Source: Aquanectria penicillioides (lineage: Eukaryota; Ascomycota; Sordariomycetes; Hypocreales; Nectriaceae). Taken from it: a DNA stretch of 64,000 nt. The DNA is taken from positions 3,782,001-3,846,000 of the forward strand of contig PYIU01000003.1 in NCBI GenBank assembly GCA_003415625.1. Reading direction: 5' to 3'. Under the pieces are notes generated by a model. It searched no databases, was not told the origin of the DNA, and saw only the letters and a program-made list of their open reading frames with translations. Of this stretch, positions 23,989 through 35,764 are shown one piece after another (position 1 is the first letter of the stretch; each line of letters begins with the position of its first letter). The position numbers and the translations under genes are program-made.

Positions 23989-25725
23989 CTACAACAATGC
24001 CCGTTGAGGCTCGGTGCCATTTCCACCCTTGCCTACATCATCTTGTTGCAAACTCTCAGTGTCTTGGTTCTGGCTGGAGTCGTCTGCGTCAATCTTGCCG
24101 TCAACAGGTCGCTCAGGTACCAGTAAGACAGCCATGGTGGTTGACGGGATGGTGACACAAAACATGACAAATGCCAAAATAAGATTGATCATGCCCTTCA
24201 CTTTGGCTGCGCCAACACCGTAGGACAGGCATGAACCAACGGACTCGAAAGATCGGATAAGGCCAACGGCGAGCGTCAACGTTTCCAAGTCATCGAAAAA
24301 TGCACCGACAAGCCAATAGACGAACATATAGTGGGACTCGTTGAAGAACCTGCGATATTTGTTAGACAGATATTATTTGGATGTCAGGAGGACATAGTTA
24401 CCTGATGAGCACGACACTGGCAAAGCCACGGCCAAAACCAGGCTTATCCCAATCTAGTGTCACCGTTGGCGAGGTGTTTGCGTAGAGATGCTCGTTGGCA
24501 ACTTGCCAGCTTAGAAGAGCGAGCATCACAACAGAGAAGAACGCCCATGTGATTTTAGCCACAGTCGGTCGGCTGAAAGCTTTGAGGTCATAAAACCAGC
24601 CCCAAAAGATGTTGGCCAGGGATGCAACGATGCCTGAGCACAGAGAGGCCAGGGTCCTGGCTCTCACAGAGAAGCTGCTCGTGTTAAAAGTATCTTCAAT
24701 AAATATGTGGAATAGAGTCATACGTACTATTTGGTTTGGTAGATGCCGAGATATGTAGAGTTCCAGTTGAAGCCAATCAAGATTGGAATCAACAGAAACA
24801 TTTGCTTCCTTTTCAACAAAGCCCATAGTCGGCCGAATTGGCCCATCAAAGCCTTGTTCTTCGTTGGGTCTGGCAGTTTTCGACCATCCGATCTAATGAT
24901 CTTTTCAGGGTTCGATATCATTAAAGCCAGTGGTAATCCGAGACACTGAAGTCCAATTAGGACAAGGTACGTTGTGTAAGATACTTTGCCTCGCGCTCCG
25001 TCTCTGACGTTCAGCGACAATTGGATCGAAGACCCGATGAGCTGACCCAACTCTCGAAGACCCAACCAGATACCAGCTATCAGATCCTTGTTAGTGTGAT
25101 AGACAGCGCCGAATTGACCGGAACTCACTGAATTTACCGCGATCCTCGACGTCTGCGTAACCCAGAGCGACTGCTCCTTCAGATGCCCAGAGAGCAGAAG
25201 CGGCAATCCCGCATGTCGCCCCACCGAATAAAACGAACCACTCCACCCCATATCTGTTGTTGGTATACAAGGATGCTGAATACGGGGCATATCCCAACGT
25301 GCCAATAATCAAGGTCTGCTTAATGCCAAACTTATTCGCCACAGCAGCGAAGATGAGACACCCAAATACCATGATCCTATATCAGTTAGCAGCCAGCGGG
25401 TATGTACGGTATCATGTTGTTACTTACCCAAATGTCAGTGAGTTCGCGCCATTGACCAGATACGGTTCTTGTTGGCCACCCGCTCCAGTGTCTGCAAACA
25501 TGTTAGCGTCTGACTGTATTTCGCAAGCCCTCGTATCTATTTCTCTGGCGTACTGTTTAGAGCATTCCAAATTCCGGGCTGCGTAAAGGATATCAAGCCA
25601 ACCAGAATGACGTTGAAGAGTGGACTGCGATACCAACGAGTAAACCGAGACACCGGCTTTTGGTACGCGCCAACCTCTTCGACGGAGGCATTATCAGTGC
25701 CATCTGTAGGTCGTTCTGTAGCCAT
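23989..25725 (-). CDS. UNC93-like MFS membrane protein (DUF895 family)
   Basis: Multi-pass membrane protein of the UNC93-like branch of the major facilitator superfamily; fungal members are predicted transporters of unknown substrate. Minus-strand exons are 25725-25554, 25491-25428, 25376-25129, 25076-24728, 24674-24402 and 24349-23989, all joined in phase by introns of 51-62 nt, giving 488 aa. Family features: short cytosolic N-tail, first membrane segment ending FTQPGIWNALN, then GAGGQ, the loop with ALWASEGAVALGYA, DRGKFTGIWLGLRELG, a charged middle loop with PTKNKALMGQ, and a late segment RSFESVGSCLSYG. About 11-12 hydrophobic segments are visible, and the polar C-tail is Asp/Gln-rich. 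The ATG at 25725 is the only good start in frame. Confidence 0.93.
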
Positions 25726-27358
25726 GATGACCCTTGATTGTCACAATGAACGACAAGTGAAAAGAAATAGCAGTCAAGGCTCACACCAAATTTTTTAGTT
25801 GATGGGTATCTCGAGGTTCTTATTGCTGCTGCGCCGACCCCTGTTGCAACTATACGATGATGCGACCGCACCGTTATGGACCAATATACGGAGTAGCGAC
25901 ATTAAGGCTTAGTGTCTGTGTCGTAATGTGAACCCCCGATGAGGAAAATTGAATCATACCAATCATGTGCGGCAAGTTATCGGGGCTCCTTTCTATCGGT
26001 TGTGTTAAGTTATGGGTCGTGCTCGAATTTTCCGGGTTTAGCGTAACATCATGGTGATGTCAGGGCTCGGAAGAATGGCGCAATCGCCATTCTTGGAAGC
26101 TTGAAATGACAGAGCACGACGTGAAATAAAGATAAAGTTTGAGAGGTTTTCTAGAATCAGACTGGTATTGGCCAAAATGAAACGGATTTGAATGATTATG
26201 GGCCTTCTTCTTCGCTAGTTGGCATCCGTCTAAGCTCGCTTACTGTAAATAAGGTGATGGTTCCATTCTCTCGAGCTTGCCGACATAATTTATCTCCAAT
26301 TCTTCCCAGCTTTAAAATTTTTACTAGACTTTCCTTCAATGAAGGAGCAACGGAAACCTGCTTTGTATTGCTTGCTCTCTACTTGCATCGTCGCCTGAGT
26401 CTTGAATACATCAGAATGTTCGAGGAGTAATTGCCACCAGGCTGACGTCGGAAGCATTCACTCCCTCAGATATTTACTTTCAAGTGTCACGGGGGTCGTA
26501 TGGTAGGGCCTGAGCCCTAGTTAAGCAGCTGGAATCAAGCTTGGCCATTTGTGAAGGTGCATGGGTGGTTTATCTTGTCACCCTTTGCTAGTAAAGGCGC
26601 CGAAACCTCAACCGCAGCGAGAGTCCCGCTTCCATAACCTAAGTTAAATACTAGGAAGACAAACGTGGGCGTGGTAGATATATAAAACGTCCTTCCGTGG
26701 CAGGATAATTGAGGGCATCGAAAACTTGATCAAGGCTGGAGTTTCTCAAACAATCAGATACGGGTACTGATAATATAGAATCCAGATGTGGCGAAGCCTC
26801 GGTATGAATTACAGTCAGTTTGGAACTGCCAAGCAAGAACCAGAGACCAAAGTGCTGATGTCTTTGAGGATGAATTCCCGCCCAACACATCGATCACAGA
26901 TCGCCTGCTAACATCGCCGCTAAACGTATCACACTTTCTTGCCTCCCAGCGCATCATTCCGCCAGCTCCACAACAACGTCAGAAGCAGGCTCCTTGTAAA
27001 TAGAAACCTTGTTGAGAAAGGAAGTCGAAAATAGAAACTCAACGTGAGCCGAGTCATCATCACGAATGGGTTAATAGAATGAACAAGGCCTAGTGATCAA
27101 TTAATAATTGCCCTCTTTATCCGTATGCCTCCTATTGGTGGTCTTGCCGGTTTTGTTCTTTACGTAATTTCACAGCATCAGGGTGATCACCTAATAATGT
27201 CAAGATCTACATAGCACATGTCATCTTTGTAGTCAAATAAGGGGCATTTCCAAGTGACTAGGCGACTAAATATTATTGTGCAATACTAATAAGAGTTATT
27301 GAATACAAATACAACTATAATACACATTGGTTCGGAGGAAGGTGTGTCCAATGTCGAC
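25726..27358. other. Intergenic region upstream of the UNC93-like gene
   Basis: No supported gene. AT-rich, with several short frames of 60-80 codons (26188-26430 +, 26651-26890 -) lacking family resemblance. A TATATAAAA motif at about 26677-26686 has no obvious gene behind it. Confidence 0.55.
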
Positions 27359-27803
27359 CTAATTCTTTTTGTCAGAGTCTTGCTTCTCGGACTCATTATC
27401 TCCTTTCTGACGCGGAGTTTCATTCTCCGTGGTAGTCTTGAATGATTCTGCGGCAACTTCGCTCAAACGGTAGCTGATGGGAAGTGGGTGGTCCCGGAAA
27501 AAGCTTTCAACTCTAGCTGCACTCGGTTCAATAAGTGGGTGGGAGTCACAGCACCTAACAACATGTCAGCAAGTATTTACGGGTGTAGCCTTCTCTGCCT
27601 GCCGCTTTCAAAGCCCACAGTTGACAACTCACTGGCAGCTCTGGCTTAAATTTACAGCCATAGAGGACGCGGAGATTATCTGGGACATGTTGTGTTGGTC
27701 TTTCCGTATCGTACGAGTGTACCACAAGGGAGCGGGCTAATATTTTGGGGGTGATGATCAACGTGATGAATTGAAATTGGTGCCTCGCTATGTTTTTCAT
27801 CAT
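27359..27803 (-). CDS. Possible small gene or gene remnant, unknown function
   Basis: Two minus-strand pieces look protein-like but do not join cleanly. The upstream piece starts at ATG 27803 (MMKNIARHQF) and runs to a good donor at 27632 (CCA|GTGAGT). The downstream piece, about 27554-27359, reads CCDSHPLIEPSAARVES and ends with a charged Glu/Lys/Asp-rich tail and a TAG. The acceptor at 27555 (TTGTTAG) leaves the second piece in a different phase from that donor. A weaker donor upstream (CACTC|GTACGA) would fit. A missing base, a different first exon or a decayed gene are all possible. I do not recognise the family. Confidence 0.25.
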
Positions 27804-30711
27804 CTCTTCCTTGCTGGAGGGGCTTGAAAACTTTTATAGCTGGAGCTGTCTGATATCAATTCCACTGCGAGCCCCTGCAGGATGCTGTTACAAATCTTGC
27901 TACCACAACTTCCACAATTCCAACAATGCAAGGATCCATTACGTTGAAATGATGCTTGGTGTAGGCTAAGGGGAAATGAAATGCAGCGGATGTTCCCCTT
28001 CGGCTCTCGGTAGCTAGTCTCCACGTTTTGGAGGGGGGGTTGGAAGAAGGTTGGAAGAAGTAGAGGGGGGAAGGGAACCCAGATTGTACTGCTACCGATG
28101 GCTTGGGACTCGATGAACACATCTCGCTAGAGCTAAGGCCACCCCCGGATTGGCGTGATCGCCTGACATGAACATATGTAGCGACTAAAAAGTGTGTAGT
28201 CTCATGTGGTCATTTGTATCCTGCCGTCAGCAGGAAGATGGTTTCAGTAATTTTGGACAGATCACGGTTCATAACTCCTAATTGGATCCCCAATGGAGGT
28301 GAACAATCTCGGGAATGGGTCTGATACGCCCTGCCCGCGTTTTTCGAGGCGGTCGAAATTGCACAAGGCATCTGACTGACTACCATGAGACGGAGCGTGC
28401 AGGTCGAGCCGAGGACGGCGCCCAAGCGCAGATTCAAAAACCCCAGACAGCCAGCGAAATCACGACATGCAGAGTCCTTGCTACCGTAGACTTGTAGTCG
28501 GTAGCAAATCAGCGTGAAATTAGGGAACGCCTGCATACGCTTGTGACGCAGCCGGGTATTGCATATGCTCCGAAGGTAGCACAACCCGGTATCTGAAATT
28601 AAATGTCCAGTAGCGCGGCTGCACAAGCACGATACGACGATACAGAAAAGGGATGAATACCTAGATGTCAGCAGAGAGCACGGGCAATAGCTGATAGCAA
28701 TACCGGCAAGGTCATTTTCCTACCAAGAATTCGCCTGTAAATCATCTGTAGGTGTACGGAGTAGGGCCCATGACTAAAATGCGGGAGCCTCATGTCACAC
28801 CACCCAGTGTTTAATGAATGGGGCATGTCCATCTCACTAACCTCCGCCTTTTCAACAACTCGGCTGGTCCTTGGCGGTGGGCTCTCACAGCACGCAAAGC
28901 GCATGGCCCCCCCCCCACCAAAAGCGTGGGGGCGTGCTGTATTGCTCATTTGTTTTGGGCCAAGCCCGGCAGCATGCAAGCAGGTTATCGAGCAACATGA
29001 CAGGGCGTCCATGAGATGTCCCAGGGGAGAGGCAAGGCATGGGACACGCGTTCCACATAACGCAAAACATTTGGCGCAGCGCTGTCTACGGGGATGAGGG
29101 ACGCCGGGGTCAAAATAGGGCTATTTTTAATGCAGCCAACCCCAGTTGTGCTTTTTCCATCAGCGTCGTCTCTCTCCAAGGCTTCTCCGCCACCCCCGTA
29201 AACAGGCTGCGAGCACACCACCCACCGCCGGTGTTCCCGCGTGCGTTGGGCTCGATGGCCGAAACGCCGCCCGACGCCTTGGGCTGCCAACCCTCTCGTA
29301 TTCCATCGCCTCCGGGGCCCCGGGAGTCGCCTTGGCTGTTTCAACAGTGGTCATTCGGGACCTTCCTGTGGCCGGATGAACTGGGTGTCGCACTCCGGGA
29401 ATAATTTCTCCAATATCTACAGGTGAGGGAGGGAGGGTCGTCTTGGTCAACTCCCAGTGCAAAGTGCAAAGGGGTGTCTTCCCAATTGCTAAACGGGCGG
29501 ATTCTATGTAACCGTAAGTTGCCATCACTTGATGAGGCAAGCGTTGCGTTATTGGACCATCGATGATCGCCCTCACCGCCATATGTGAAATCGCCCCGTA
29601 TTGAAGTATAGCAACTCAGCAAAAACTGGAGGTAGTTACCCCCCTTGCCGAAAACAAGTGGTACCCCAGGTTCTATACTTTCAACACCCCGTCTCATGCA
29701 ACCTGCAACGGCATCATGAATTCCTTCACCCAGTGTTCTTTTCGAGAGCTGTCACAAAAGCGTCCTACAGTATTGTCCTGCGTTTCTATCAAGGCGACTG
29801 GGTTACAGCGCATGTTCAAGGGTCTGCAGGATCGAATAAAGGCGGTGTGATCTTGCTCTGCAGCGCTGTGTCCATCGTCCTCTCGTGGAACCCGATCGAA
29901 CCCGGGTTCAGTATGCACCTCATTCGATTCCTACCCTGTGGTTACTCCATGCGTTAGTCAGCAACTGCACCCAAATCACCAAGTCACCCAGTCATGCAGA
30001 ATAATGACTATGAGGAATAAGAATGAATTGGTGTGGTAGCTGCCAGAGAGTTGGGCCTGTCTTCTATCGGAAATCATTGGCACGAGGCCCCAACAAGGGA
30101 ACGCCGATCCAGAACTAAGGAGGGAAATTCATGGAATATTCATCAAGGTATTTTATCATCTGGCCAATACCTCGACCCTGTACTTTGTCACTACCAACAA
30201 ACCTTGTGGCTTGTGTTGTGTGACGATGTGCGTTGGTATTCCATGCCGGTCTCCGCGTCGCAGGAGAGCACTTACTGCCACATGTTGCAGGTGTATATTC
30301 TTGACAGGGTGTATGTAGAAATAATCAACCGGATGAAATGCCGGTCCTAGCCCAGACGGTGTGGCAATGGGAGAAAAAACTGTGAAGAAATACCTACCTA
30401 ATTAGCATCAAGGTTACCGGTAGTCTCATTGACCAAGTTGGCGCGCACTGTCACGCTGGGCCACTACAGTAGGTGAGCCAGCCACTGCAGTGGCGGTCCG
30501 TGCAAGTTAGGTACCCGAATATGTTTGATTATAACCCCCACGGTGAGCTGTGTCACTGGGTCACGTCACCTTGGAGCCCTTCTGCGTAACATATCGCATA
30601 TGAATGGGAGTTTCCTATACCCTTGACAGGTCAACTTCTCTCAAGTGTAGACTTCATAGAGGGTTTTGGGTACAAGATATCCTCTCGGAAATCCCTATTC
30701 GATTCAACTAT
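27804..30711. other. Intergenic region, no gene supported
   Basis: About 2.9 kb with only short, multi-frame open stretches on both strands, the densest in GC-rich DNA at 28790-29600. No conserved domains, signal peptide or consistent splice pattern were seen. Confidence 0.5.
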
Positions 30712-32280
30712 TTATTTTGAGTACGATACCGTCGTAGTACGTGTTTGAACAATTGCCTTCTCAGAACCGCTGTCGCCATGTCCGTCAAAAGCATCAGCGT
30801 TGCCATCCTCGTGGCTGCTTCGCGTTGCCTTTCCACCTTCAACGTTTGTCACCGTCTGTAGCGGATACATTGGAGAGTTATCAAAGCGATGGTATTTGTC
30901 AAACCTCGCTTTGCTCGTTTCGCCTGTTCCGCCAAAAGTCGGGGGCGCGCTAGGGTTGGATAATGACGGGCCATACTTCGATCGCGGGTTGGAGCTTCCC
31001 AGGATTCGGGGCGATATGTGAACGAGAAAAGGCTTGATAGTTGAAAGTGAACCGCATATACATGATAGGTTCGATTCTGCGATTCTAGAGACCAAGAGAA
31101 TAGTTAGCTCGAAATCACGTCAACTCAGAAAAAGTGGGACTGCGATGAAAGCGATGAAGACGCACATCCATAAGAGGACGGGGCCAGCGCCCCATGACTG
31201 ATCTGTATTGCCCATAGATTTGATGAGTGCGATAAGTCTCATGATAGAAGTAAATACGGTACTGTCCCTATAGTATTAGCTCCCCCACTCAAGGCATACA
31301 GTTAGATTAGGGCATTCCTACACTGTACCAACGCCAAAGATTGCAATCAGACCGATCTTTTGTCTTTTCGAAATTTGCAACGGCAAAACCACCGGAATCG
31401 GGACACTCAGTACCATGGCGTCCGTGATGGCTCCAAGAGCGGCCGTAGCTTTGTACACAGCCTGGCGGTTGACGCATGTGTACTTGGTCATGGTGAGGTC
31501 CCATGCAGCCGAGATTGGTTGGCATGGAAAGATAGTGGTGAACATAATTGCTACCGATGAGCCAACGACGAAGAATGACAATGTCAAAATAACTACCTGA
31601 AACCATCTCTGTGGTGCAAGCCGACGGTATAATAGCAAAAGTGCCATTTTGGTGCCGCACTGGACCGGGTTGTAGAGAATCGGTAGGAGGTACAACGCTC
31701 GATAGAACTCCGTGTATTTCGTGAGAGGCATTTCCCACCCATGCACACCCATCATCCCACGGGCAAAATCCCCTACGCTTGTTAGACTATTCATGCAGTT
31801 ACGGGTCAAGTATTGGGCCTCGATGCTCACGTATGATGATAATTTGAAGAACGACCGAGAACACCTAACTTTGTTAACTCTGACAAATTCAAGGTCGTGT
31901 ATTGAGCCACCGCGTCTTCTCTCCTCATGCTCTCCATTATCCATTCTGTCTCGATCGAAAGGGCATAAGGTCTTACGTAGGCAATAAACAGACAGCCTAA
32001 TTTCTAGTTAGCAACATTCGATGAGTTCCTTTGCAGGATGAGTGGGCGGCCGAAGTGACTGCATATGTGCAACGCACGCACCGTCTTCAATGCGGGCTGT
32101 TTTGTGGATCATCAACCTCACATAAACCCTTTGCAGCATGAACAGGAGGCAGACACAGTTCCCGAAGCCAAAAAGCAAATATGCCGCAGTCTCGCTATTC
32201 CGCCGGGGATGTTCAAAGTCAACTTCGTATCCCTCTGGAGGCGCAATGGCCACGGGGACGCCATTGATGACTGCTGCCAT
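30712..32280 (-). CDS. Pth11-like / fungal rhodopsin-domain integral membrane protein
   Basis: Seven-helix plasma-membrane protein of the large fungal Pth11/SAT4 'rhodopsin domain' group, thought to act as surface receptors; this one lacks a CFEM domain. Minus-strand exons are 32280-32082, 31996-31977 (20 nt), 31864-31831 (34 nt), 31772-31322, 31261-31166 and 31084-30712, giving 390 aa. Helices lie at about 33-52, 68-84, 105-132, 143-163, 190-215, 220-242 and 255-280. Family marks: HPRRNSETA before helix 1, MMGVHGW, FYRALYLLPILYN, PCQPISAAWD, RQAVYKATAALGAITDAMVLS, and WIIAESNLSCICGSL. The cytosolic C-tail (about 110 aa) is Ser/Thr/Gly/Asp-rich. Upstream in-frame TTG at 32307 is not used as the start. 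Exons 2 and 3 were chosen because they restore helix 2 and phase. Confidence 0.88.
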
Positions 32281-33212
32281 ATTGACGGAATATGTTAGAG
32301 TTTCCAAGAGAATGGGCGACGCGACGGAGGAATCAGTTCATGCATTTCTTCCCATGTTCCCTGGACATGGAACTCAAGATATATCAGAGCCGAAGCCACA
32401 TCGGCGATCATCTCCCCAACTCGGAGAAACCCCCAGACACGAGAGTGTTACATCCTCAATATGACCCGAGCAAGCCTCCTCCTTTTCAACTAGCCATTCA
32501 GGCTGTCCGTCAAAGCTAACTAAGTTCTCTTGCCGGTCTAATAGTGGTAGAAAACACCCGAATCTAACCAAGGGTGGTCGGCCATATTGGAAATATTCCC
32601 GGAGACCCCGGGACCTCGGGCATGTATTAAGTATCTCGATCCTTGCTCAACGCTAAAGCCTGGCCATGTACGCGTCCTTATTGTTGGTCGACTTGGCAGT
32701 GTCGAGCATTGCCAGGGTTCGAAGTCAGCCCTAGCTCCAAATCTAATCTATTCCACTTTTTCTCCAACCTTTCCACTTTTTTTCTCGAAGAGAGTTGCAA
32801 TGACAACAATCCCCTGGGGTCATGTACATGTATGACTGACTACCTATGCAAATGCCGTCGATGAGTTGTCCTCGGCGGGGAAGCAGGCTGTGCTCCGCAT
32901 TGGGCTGCAAGACGCAAGTCGACACAGCCAACGGCTATGGCATAAGATCCAAATCAAGCAAACTTCACGGGGATTTCGCCCTCTTGAGGCTGCTCTAACT
33001 CCAACGTCAACGTTACACTAATGCAGGCCCCATGTGCTGAAGTCATGCAGGGGGGGTATGGATTTGGCAACGGGACCGTGGCATGAATAGCTGGCCCGAG
33101 GGATTACCATATATGGAGCATCCCTCTCGCCTCTAAGTAACCGGGTAAGAAGATCAACCCTTTCGTTTCCGAAAATTAATTTCCTCGAAAGCCACAAAAA
33201 CAAACTACCACA
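32281..33212. other. Divergent intergenic region between the Pth11-like and FAD-oxidase genes
   Basis: About 930 bp shared as upstream DNA by two divergently transcribed genes. No gene is supported within it. A CCATATATGG palindrome lies at 33107-33116. Confidence 0.55.
33107..33116. promoter_or_regulatory. CArG-like / TATA-like palindrome upstream of the FAD oxidase
   Basis: CCATATATGG fits the CC(A/T)6GG box bound by MADS factors such as Mcm1 and also contains a TATA-like core. It lies 97-106 bp before the ATG at 33213. Function is inferred from motif only. Confidence 0.25.
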
Positions 33213-34720
33213 ATGGCTCAAAACTCATCATGCCCTCAAGCGGAATGCCTCATCAAGGCCGGTCTCCAGGGCCAAGTGCTCACACCCTCTGACGCAGAGT
33301 ATGCAAAGCGAGAGGACTCGTACTGGTCTAACAGCGCCAAGGTCTCTCCCACTTGCATTGTGAGGCCACGCTCTTCTGAGGAGGTCGCCACTGTCCTCAA
33401 AGCCCTCGTTGCGGCGGGCGAGAAGTTCGCCATTCGAAGCGGTGGCCACACCAATTGGGCCGGGTCAAACAACATCAAGGACGGTGTGACGATCGATCTT
33501 AGCCTGCTGGACAAAACAACTTATGACGAAGCATCTGAGACTGCGAGCATCGGCCCCGGTGCTCGATGGCGTAAGGTCTATTCTGAGTTGCACCCGCACG
33601 GCCGCGTGGTAGTTGGCGGCCGCGAGGGCAATGTCGGCGTTGCCGGTCTCTTGCTGGGCGGTGGCAATGCCTTCTTCACAGCCCGCCAGGGATTTGCTTG
33701 CGACAACGTCGTCTCTTACGAGGTGGTGCTCGCAGATGGCTCAATCGTGACTGCGGACAAGGATGACAACTCCGATCTCTTCCGCGTGCTCAAGGGCGGC
33801 TCAAACAATTTTGGAATCGTCACAGATTTCAAGATGAACACCATCAAGTGCGATCAGGTATGGGGCGGAATGACCTTCTTCCCAAAAGAACAGATTCCTC
33901 AAGCCATCGAGGCCCTCTCTTCTTTTACTGACAACTTGCCCAACAATGTCGACAGCAACTTGGTGTGCATCTTTACGCATATGCCAGACTTCAAGGACAT
34001 TGTTATTGCTACTCTCTATGCACAAGTTGAGGGGATTGAGAGGGCTCCTGCCTACGAGAAGTGGCTAGCTATCCCCGAGATGATGAACACTGTCAAGATG
34101 ACAACTTTGTCCGAAATGGCATTTGAGTACAATATTCCTTCAGGCTACCAGTAAGCTTCCACTTGGAACATTCCCGGCTTGCATAGCTATTTTAGAACTA
34201 ACCCTGAGCGCAGTGACGTTTGGTTTACTGCATCTTTCAAGAACGATACCCGAATCATTGCCAAGGCGTCCGAACTGCACAACCAGTTAGTAGAAGAACT
34301 CAAGGCGTTCATCCCTGATGGCGACTTTATCACCCAATGCCTATTCCAGCCTCTGCCCAAGATCTTTGCCCAGCGATCTGTTGCCGCAGGGGGCAACGTC
34401 ATGGGAGTGGAGCGCCACCAAAGCAACGGCGTTCTCTTCCTTGCAGTCGCAATGGTCCGCACTCCAGATCAAGAGGCGTTTGCGCGCCCCAAGGTTCAAG
34501 CTTGGATCCAAGCCGTGCGAGACTTTGCTGAGACTATCGAGGGAGGCAATTTGGAATGGGTGTACTTGAATTATTCAGATAAAAGCCAGGACCCTCTCAG
34601 CAGCTATGGGAAGAGAATATCAAGAAGATGAAAGATGCTGCTGCCAAGTATGATCCTGAGCAGGTTTTCCAAAAGCTTTGTCCCGGAGGGTTCAAAATCT
34701 CAGATGTCAAGAGCACTTAA
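33213..34720 (+). CDS. FAD-linked oxidoreductase, berberine-bridge-enzyme type (PCMH domain)
   Basis: Flavoprotein oxidase of the BBE/6-hydroxynicotine-oxidase family; substrate unknown. Exons 33213-34150 and 34214-34720 (63-nt intron, GTAAGC...GCAG). The PCMH FAD-binding domain spans about residues 45-220: RSGGH with H79 as the likely covalent 8-alpha-histidyl attachment, GPGARW, GGREGNVGVAG and GGGNAFF. The second covalent Cys found in bicovalent members is absent (Glu/Gly/Asn there). The C-terminal BBE motif is present (NYSDKSQDPLSSYG). Just after it a single base appears to be missing in the GGGAAG at 34608-34612. This causes an early TGA at 34629-34631, while the other frame continues through KYDPEQVF and CPGGFK to TAA at 34720. 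Allowing for that base, the length is 481 aa, normal for the family. No signal peptide is obvious. Confidence 0.88.
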
Positions 34721-35113
34721 AGAGTCTGCATCAGACCGTTCTCGTTTGTCCTGGGTTCTAGCTCCACCACAGGGTCTATTCTAGTACGGTGCACTTCAGT
34801 TTTAAGCCTCAACTAGGAAAGACAAAATCCGTTGAAATAAACATTTGATCTTCTTTCTCCTCTTTTAACCTTTGCCTTCACTTCGGTCGTCAAGTAGCTA
34901 CGGTCACATTGGGGAAATCAAGGCAGGGCAGTAGTTAATCTCTTCCATTATCATTAAATAGATACTTCCGTTAATCCATAGAGTCATCTCATCTGCTGAG
35001 GCATAACATTCCAGCGTCCATCACAAATCGAATAGATTAGATTCCTAGTTTAGACCGCTGCAACCCTAACCAACCATGAGATGTCACCCCCAACGGCTGC
35101 ATCGTGGATCCGC
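34721..35113. other. Short intergenic stretch between convergent genes
   Basis: 393 bp holding the 3' ends of the FAD oxidase (+) and the GPI protein (-). No gene is seen. Confidence 0.6.
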
Positions 35114-35764
35114 TTAGAGGAGAGCGAAGCTGAAAGCAACGGCAGCGACAACAGCGACGATGCTTCCGGCGTAGTCCTTGGTGGCAGCGCTAGCAATGAC
35201 GGGAGTGCCGGTGGGCTTCTTGGTGGTGCCGGTGGTGGTGCCGGTGGTGGTGTCGGTGTCGGTGTCAGTGGTGGTGCCGCAGCCTCCGGGGGTGGTGCAA
35301 GGCTTGCCCTCAGTCTCTCCTCCGTTGTTGCTGGTGGTGGTCTTGGAGCTGCTGCCTCCGGTCTTGCAAGCCTCGCCAAAGCAAGGGGAAAACTTGACAG
35401 GAGGAGTGGGCTTAGGAAGCTTGGCGGTGCCGTTGAGCTTCTTGCAAGCCTCGCCAGGGCACCCACCGGTGACGACCTTGATGATGCGGCATCCACCCAT
35501 GGAGCAGCCCTTCATGGTGCTGTTATCGTGGGGATGAGGGATCGGGGTCGGGATGACCGAGGGCTGGGGCTGGCGGTGAGGGCAGTCCTGAACCCCAGGA
35601 GGGCAGTGAGGAGCGGGCATGGAGATAACCACGCTGACCGAGGGAGGAGCGGCGGCGCCAGCAATCGGGGCGCCGTTGATGATGGCGACGGGGTTGCCAA
35701 CCTGGATCTGGGCCATGGCACCAGTGGCCAGGACAGCAGCAGCAAAAATCGTTGATTTGACCAT
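35114..35764 (-). CDS. Secreted Cys-rich, Ser/Thr/Pro-rich GPI-anchored surface protein
   Basis: Intronless gene for a 216-aa predicted cell-surface protein; no known enzyme family recognised. The N-terminus is a clear signal peptide (MVKSTIFAAAVLATGAMA, cleavage before Q19). The mature part has ten cysteines, a twice-occurring C-x-GEACK motif, Pro/His-rich linkers, two N-glycosylation sequons (NST, NGT) and a Thr/Asp/Gly-rich stalk (TDTDTDTTTG) fit for O-glycosylation. The C-terminus ends in a hydrophobic GPI-attachment signal (YAGSIVAVVAAVAFSFALL) with no charged residue after it. The start is the ATG at 35764; an in-frame TTG seven codons upstream would place charged residues ahead of the signal peptide. 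A 224-codon frame on the opposite strand is a shadow of its repetitive composition. It may be a wall or adhesion protein. Confidence 0.85.
   Translation of the reverse strand: MVKSTIFAAAVLATGAMAQIQVGNPVAIINGAPIAGAAAPPSVSVVISMPAPHCPPGVQDCPHRQPQPSVIPTPIPHPHDNSTMKGCSMGGCRIIKVVTGGCPGEACKKLNGTAKLPKPTPPVKFSPCFGEACKTGGSSSKTTTSNNGGETEGKPCTTPGGCGTTTDTDTDTTTGTTTGTTKKPTGTPVIASAATKDYAGSIVAVVAAVAFSFALL

Noticed and set aside
32281..32307. Upstream in-frame start for the Pth11-like protein
   Set aside because: The codon is TTG, not ATG; the ATG at 32280 has good context and fits the family.
35081..35755. 224-codon Gly/Ser/Ala-rich frame on the + strand
   Set aside because: It is the reverse of the repetitive Thr/Pro/Cys codons of the GPI-anchored protein, which has a signal peptide and GPI signal; the + product has none.
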